64,000 nt of DNA from NCBI RefSeq assembly GCF_024730565.1, contig NZ_CP077725.1, forward strand, positions 1,426,001 to 1,490,000, in the 5' to 3' direction. The notes under the pieces are model-generated. The model had not been told where the DNA came from and searched no databases. It worked only from the letters and a program-made list of their open reading frames with translations. Made by a program: the position numbers and the translations under genes. This stretch comes from Clostridium sp. CM027. GTDB lineage: Bacteria > Bacillota > Clostridia > Clostridiales > Clostridiaceae. This document shows, in pieces, positions 61,699-64,000 of the stretch. Within the stretch, counting starts at the first letter, position 1. Each line of letters begins with the position of its first letter.

Positions 61699-62042
61699 AC
61701 TTTTCCCCCTAATATATTAATAGAATTTGGAAACCCTTAAACATCCATATATCTCAATCCCGGAGGGATAACTTTTATTCGCCCTCCTAAAATTTCAAAC
61801 AAAAATTTTAAAGCTCCTTATATTTTTAAAAAACCACTTAACAAAGTTGGTAGAATTTAAGGTGCTTACTATAGTGGTATTAATTAACAAATAGATTGTG
61901 TGTGACATTATCATGTTAAATATCAATTATCCTAAGTACGGCAACGCTATGTATATAAATGGTATAAAATGATTATAAAACATAAAATGTCATAATTTGA
62001 GCTAATGTAATCTTATACCACAGTATATGTTTTGTCAATGTT

Positions 62043-62410
62043 GAAATAGTAACCGCAAAGCGTAAATTCACCACATTAAGACACGTATTATCAAATAGTG
62101 ATATATTTAAAGTAAATATTGAATATACCAGTATTAATTTAATATTTTTATCGAAGATTTTATATTACTATCTTAGTTAGCATTATCAATACTATACTTG
62201 TACTTTAACTAACTTGTTTTGAGCAAAAAAATAAGAGCTTTATCATTTAGTGATTAAACCCTAGATATATCAATGCTTTACATTGATATTATATTCTTTT
62301 TTGAGTTAGAACTATTACATATTAATTCTAAGTCAGAACATTAAAATAATAGTATCAAATTGAAATAACTGGCTTAACGTTGTAAATTTACGCTTTGCGA
62401 GCCCCACCCC
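62043..62410 (+). mobile_element. Tn3-derived miniature element (TIME-like), 368 bp, both ends present
   Basis: The left end 62043-62080 (AGTAACCGCAAAGCGTAAATT ... CATTAAG without the GGGG) and the right end 62373-62410 (CTTAACGT...ACGCTTTGCG...CCCC) are each 38 bp and largely complementary. The interior has no reading frame and is homologous to 42560-42913. Confidence 0.85.
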
Positions 62411-62440
62411 ATATTAAAAAAATATATATAAGGGTTTACA

Positions 62441-62500
62441 CAATGTCGTGAAAACATAATTTCACGTCATTTGTTATGTACCTATATCTAGCATATACCC
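62441..62500 (+). repeat. Hairpin A plus spacer of the modular repeat
   Basis: CAATGTCGTGAAA / TTTCACGTCATTTG, then TATCTAGCATATAC, a degenerate form of the spacer at 41611-41630. Hairpins B and C are not found next to it. Confidence 0.65.
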
Positions 62501-62751
62501 TCATTCATACTTTTTCCGTATGCAATAAGGCTCTATTTAACTGCATAAAAGGTGTCTAATTGAGAATATACACTACTTTTATGCATGGTTTATATCTTTA
62601 TAATACAATAATAAATATTTAGTATTATTATTTTAACTTACCTTTCATAAATTTCCAAGCAGTTTGATAGTACTTAATCACCCTAATATGAATTAATTAC
62701 ATTTTAAAGTATATAATTACAATAAAGATTTAATTTAGGGGGATAAAAATA

Positions 62752-63058
62752 GTGATAGCTTATAAACAAGCTTTTATTAAAGAGGAATATGCTTCTAATA
62801 AAGACGCAAGTAGAATTCAATCTAAACATTTTTTAAATGAGCTTATTATGTACGAAAGACAACCTAAAAATAAAAATGAGTTTTTCAATTTTACAGATGA
62901 CCAATTAAAAGAAACATTACTTAAACTATTTAAAACTGTATCAAAATCATCGTGTGATCAAGGCATGAGTACTTATGATAGATATATAAAGTGGGCAAAA
63001 ATTAAAGGTTATAGGGTTACTGATAGTCTTTCTTATGAAAGGGTCTTCGATAATGTAA
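62752..63058 (+). pseudogene. 5' part of a gene interrupted by an IS256-family element
   Basis: About 102 codons start at a GTG (62752) behind AGGGGG: KQAFIKEEYASNKDASRIQS, then NFTDDQLKETLLKLFKTVSK and MSTYDRYIKWAKIKGYR. The helical pattern, with a domain ending in a W-A-x-x-x-G-Y motif, resembles the N-terminal SAM-like domain of tyrosine recombinases, but this is tentative. The native sequence ends near FDNVK, where IS256-like DNA begins; the frame runs on by chance into the IS. Confidence 0.55.
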
Positions 63059-63092
63059 AACCCTTAGGGGTTTGGGGGACGGAGTCCCAAAG

Positions 63093-64000
63093 CTACGCTC
63101 CTTCATTTAGGATCTCACTAAATAATATATTGAGCTGGCTGATAACAAGGTCCCAATTTGCATATACTCTAGTCCATTTCTTACTTACCTTTTCAGTTGC
63201 CAAATATAGCATCTTCATAAGACTATCATCGTTCGGGAATATAAGCTTTGTCTTCGTAACTTTTCTAAATTGACTGTTAAGACTCTCTATAGCATTTGTG
63301 GTATATATAATTCTACGAATATAATCTGGAAATACAAAGAAAGTTATGATATTATCCCAATTATCTTCCCAACTTTTTATTGCATTTGGATATTTACTAC
63401 CCCATTTTTCTTTAGCAAAATTTGAATTTTCTAGTGCAAAATCTTTATTTACTGAGCCATAAACGGCTTTCAAATCTTTAGCAAATGCCTTATTGTCTTT
63501 ATGTGGTATATATTTCATACTTGCTCTTAATTGATGAATTAGGCATCGTTGTATCTTTGCAAAAGGATATACCGCGCCTATTGCTTCCTTGAAGCCACTT
63601 AAGCCATCGACACAGAACACCAAAACGTTCTTAAGGCCTCTGTTTCTAAGGTCATTAAGCACTGAAAGCCAGAACTTACTGCTTTCATTTGCTCCTATCC
63701 AAATACCAAGCACCTCTTTTTCGCCATCCATATTTACACCTAAAACAACGTAGGCTGCCTTGATTATGATATGCTTGTCGTCACGTACTTTGTAGTGAAT
63801 TGCATCCATAAAAATAAAAGAGTACGTTTTTTCAAGTGGCCTATTTTGCCACTCTGTAACTACAGGCATAATTCTGTTTGTTATATTCGAAACCATTTCA
63901 GCAGATATCTCAACCTCATATAGATTTTTCACTTGCTCTGATATGTCCCTTGTAGTCATTCCAGCTGCATAGAGCGCCATTATTTTATCTTCGATACCAG
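63093..64000 (-). CDS. IS256-family (mutator-type) transposase, 5' end beyond the window
   Basis: About 302 C-terminal residues of a ~400-residue Transposase_mut protein are visible; the frame is open to the window edge. Motifs: catalytic Asp in SFIFMDAIHYKVRDD (~65), Asp in VLVFCVDGLSGFKEAI (~125), the C/H block IQRCLIHQLRASMKYI and the Glu region YTTNAIESLNSQFRKVTK (~235-252). It uses a DDE mechanism with the C-x2-H signature of the IS256 family. It ends at 63093, ~30 bp inside the element edge that interrupts the gene at 62752. Confidence 0.93.
   Translation of the reverse strand, partial: GIEDKIMALYAAGMTTRDISEQVKNLYEVEISAEMVSNITNRIMPVVTEWQNRPLEKTYSFIFMDAIHYKVRDDKHIIIKAAYVVLGVNMDGEKEVLGIWIGANESSKFWLSVLNDLRNRGLKNVLVFCVDGLSGFKEAIGAVYPFAKIQRCLIHQLRASMKYIPHKDNKAFAKDLKAVYGSVNKDFALENSNFAKEKWGSKYPNAIKSWEDNWDNIITFFVFPDYIRRIIYTTNAIESLNSQFRKVTKTKLIFPNDDSLMKMLYLATEKVSKKWTRVYANWDLVISQLNILFSEILNEGA

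Noticed and set aside
61763-61790. GGAGGG/CCCTCC hairpin as a riboswitch
   Set aside because: A single short hairpin without the conserved core of any riboswitch I can recognise; left as an unassigned leader structure.

Overview
The window is AT-rich DNA with strong AGGAGG-type ribosome binding sites and many low-GC anaerobe families: two hybrid-cluster proteins, a flavodiiron protein, an FNR-like regulator, a hemerythrin, spore/cell-wall enzymes, AbiE, and Tn3, IS231-like, IS1182 and IS256 elements. It most likely comes from a Clostridium or close relative. The species cannot be named from the sequence alone.

Region 1 (1-7.8 kb) is a nitrosative/oxidative stress cluster: flavodiiron protein, DUF1450 protein, Hcp, Crp/Fnr regulator, hemerythrin and a second Hcp, plus remnants of another flavodiiron gene and of a RIC (ScdA/YtfE) gene. 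Three promoters carry a palindrome exactly 32 bp upstream of the -10 box (centre to centre), as expected for class II CRP/FNR activation. Region 2 (7.8-20 kb) holds three polysaccharide deacetylase genes, two paired with an amidase gene. The two pairs look virtually identical over about 1.5 kb. Between them lie a MalY-type lyase / dicarboxylate symporter / YheO-type regulator locus and an OmpR-type two-component system with a lipoprotein. A short scar shows that a second copy of the lyase/symporter locus once existed. Region 3 (20-25 kb) is a surface O-acyltransferase cluster (SGNH protein, MBOAT, truncated DHHW protein) beside another two-component system.

From 25 kb on the window is an accessory region dominated by mobile DNA. 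It contains one complete Tn3-family transposon with a 5-bp target duplication (55923-60523). It also has at least four kinds of 38-bp Tn3-type ends left as solo ends or as ~360-bp miniature elements, three IS231-like copies (one truncated), an IS1182-family element and an IS256-family element at the edge. A group II intron sits inside the reverse-transcriptase gene of another group II intron, and a pMV158-type (MOBV) nick-site remnant is present. Cargo between these includes cupin, nitroreductase, VanZ, alpha/beta-hydrolase with its HTH regulator, a secreted phospholipase A2, a nucleosidase, small membrane proteins, two bacteriocin-like secreted proteins, and an AbiE pair whose toxin gene is broken by a deletion and an internal inversion.

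The features least explained by known families are: (i) a modular stem-loop repeat (hairpins A, B, C in fixed order) bracketing small genes that share a promoter sequence, so gene plus repeat looks like a cassette; (ii) a ~570-bp non-coding block present twice (30.15 and 47.52 kb) that folds into a long-range paired, probably functional RNA; and (iii) two more structured RNA candidates at 29.8-30.1 kb.
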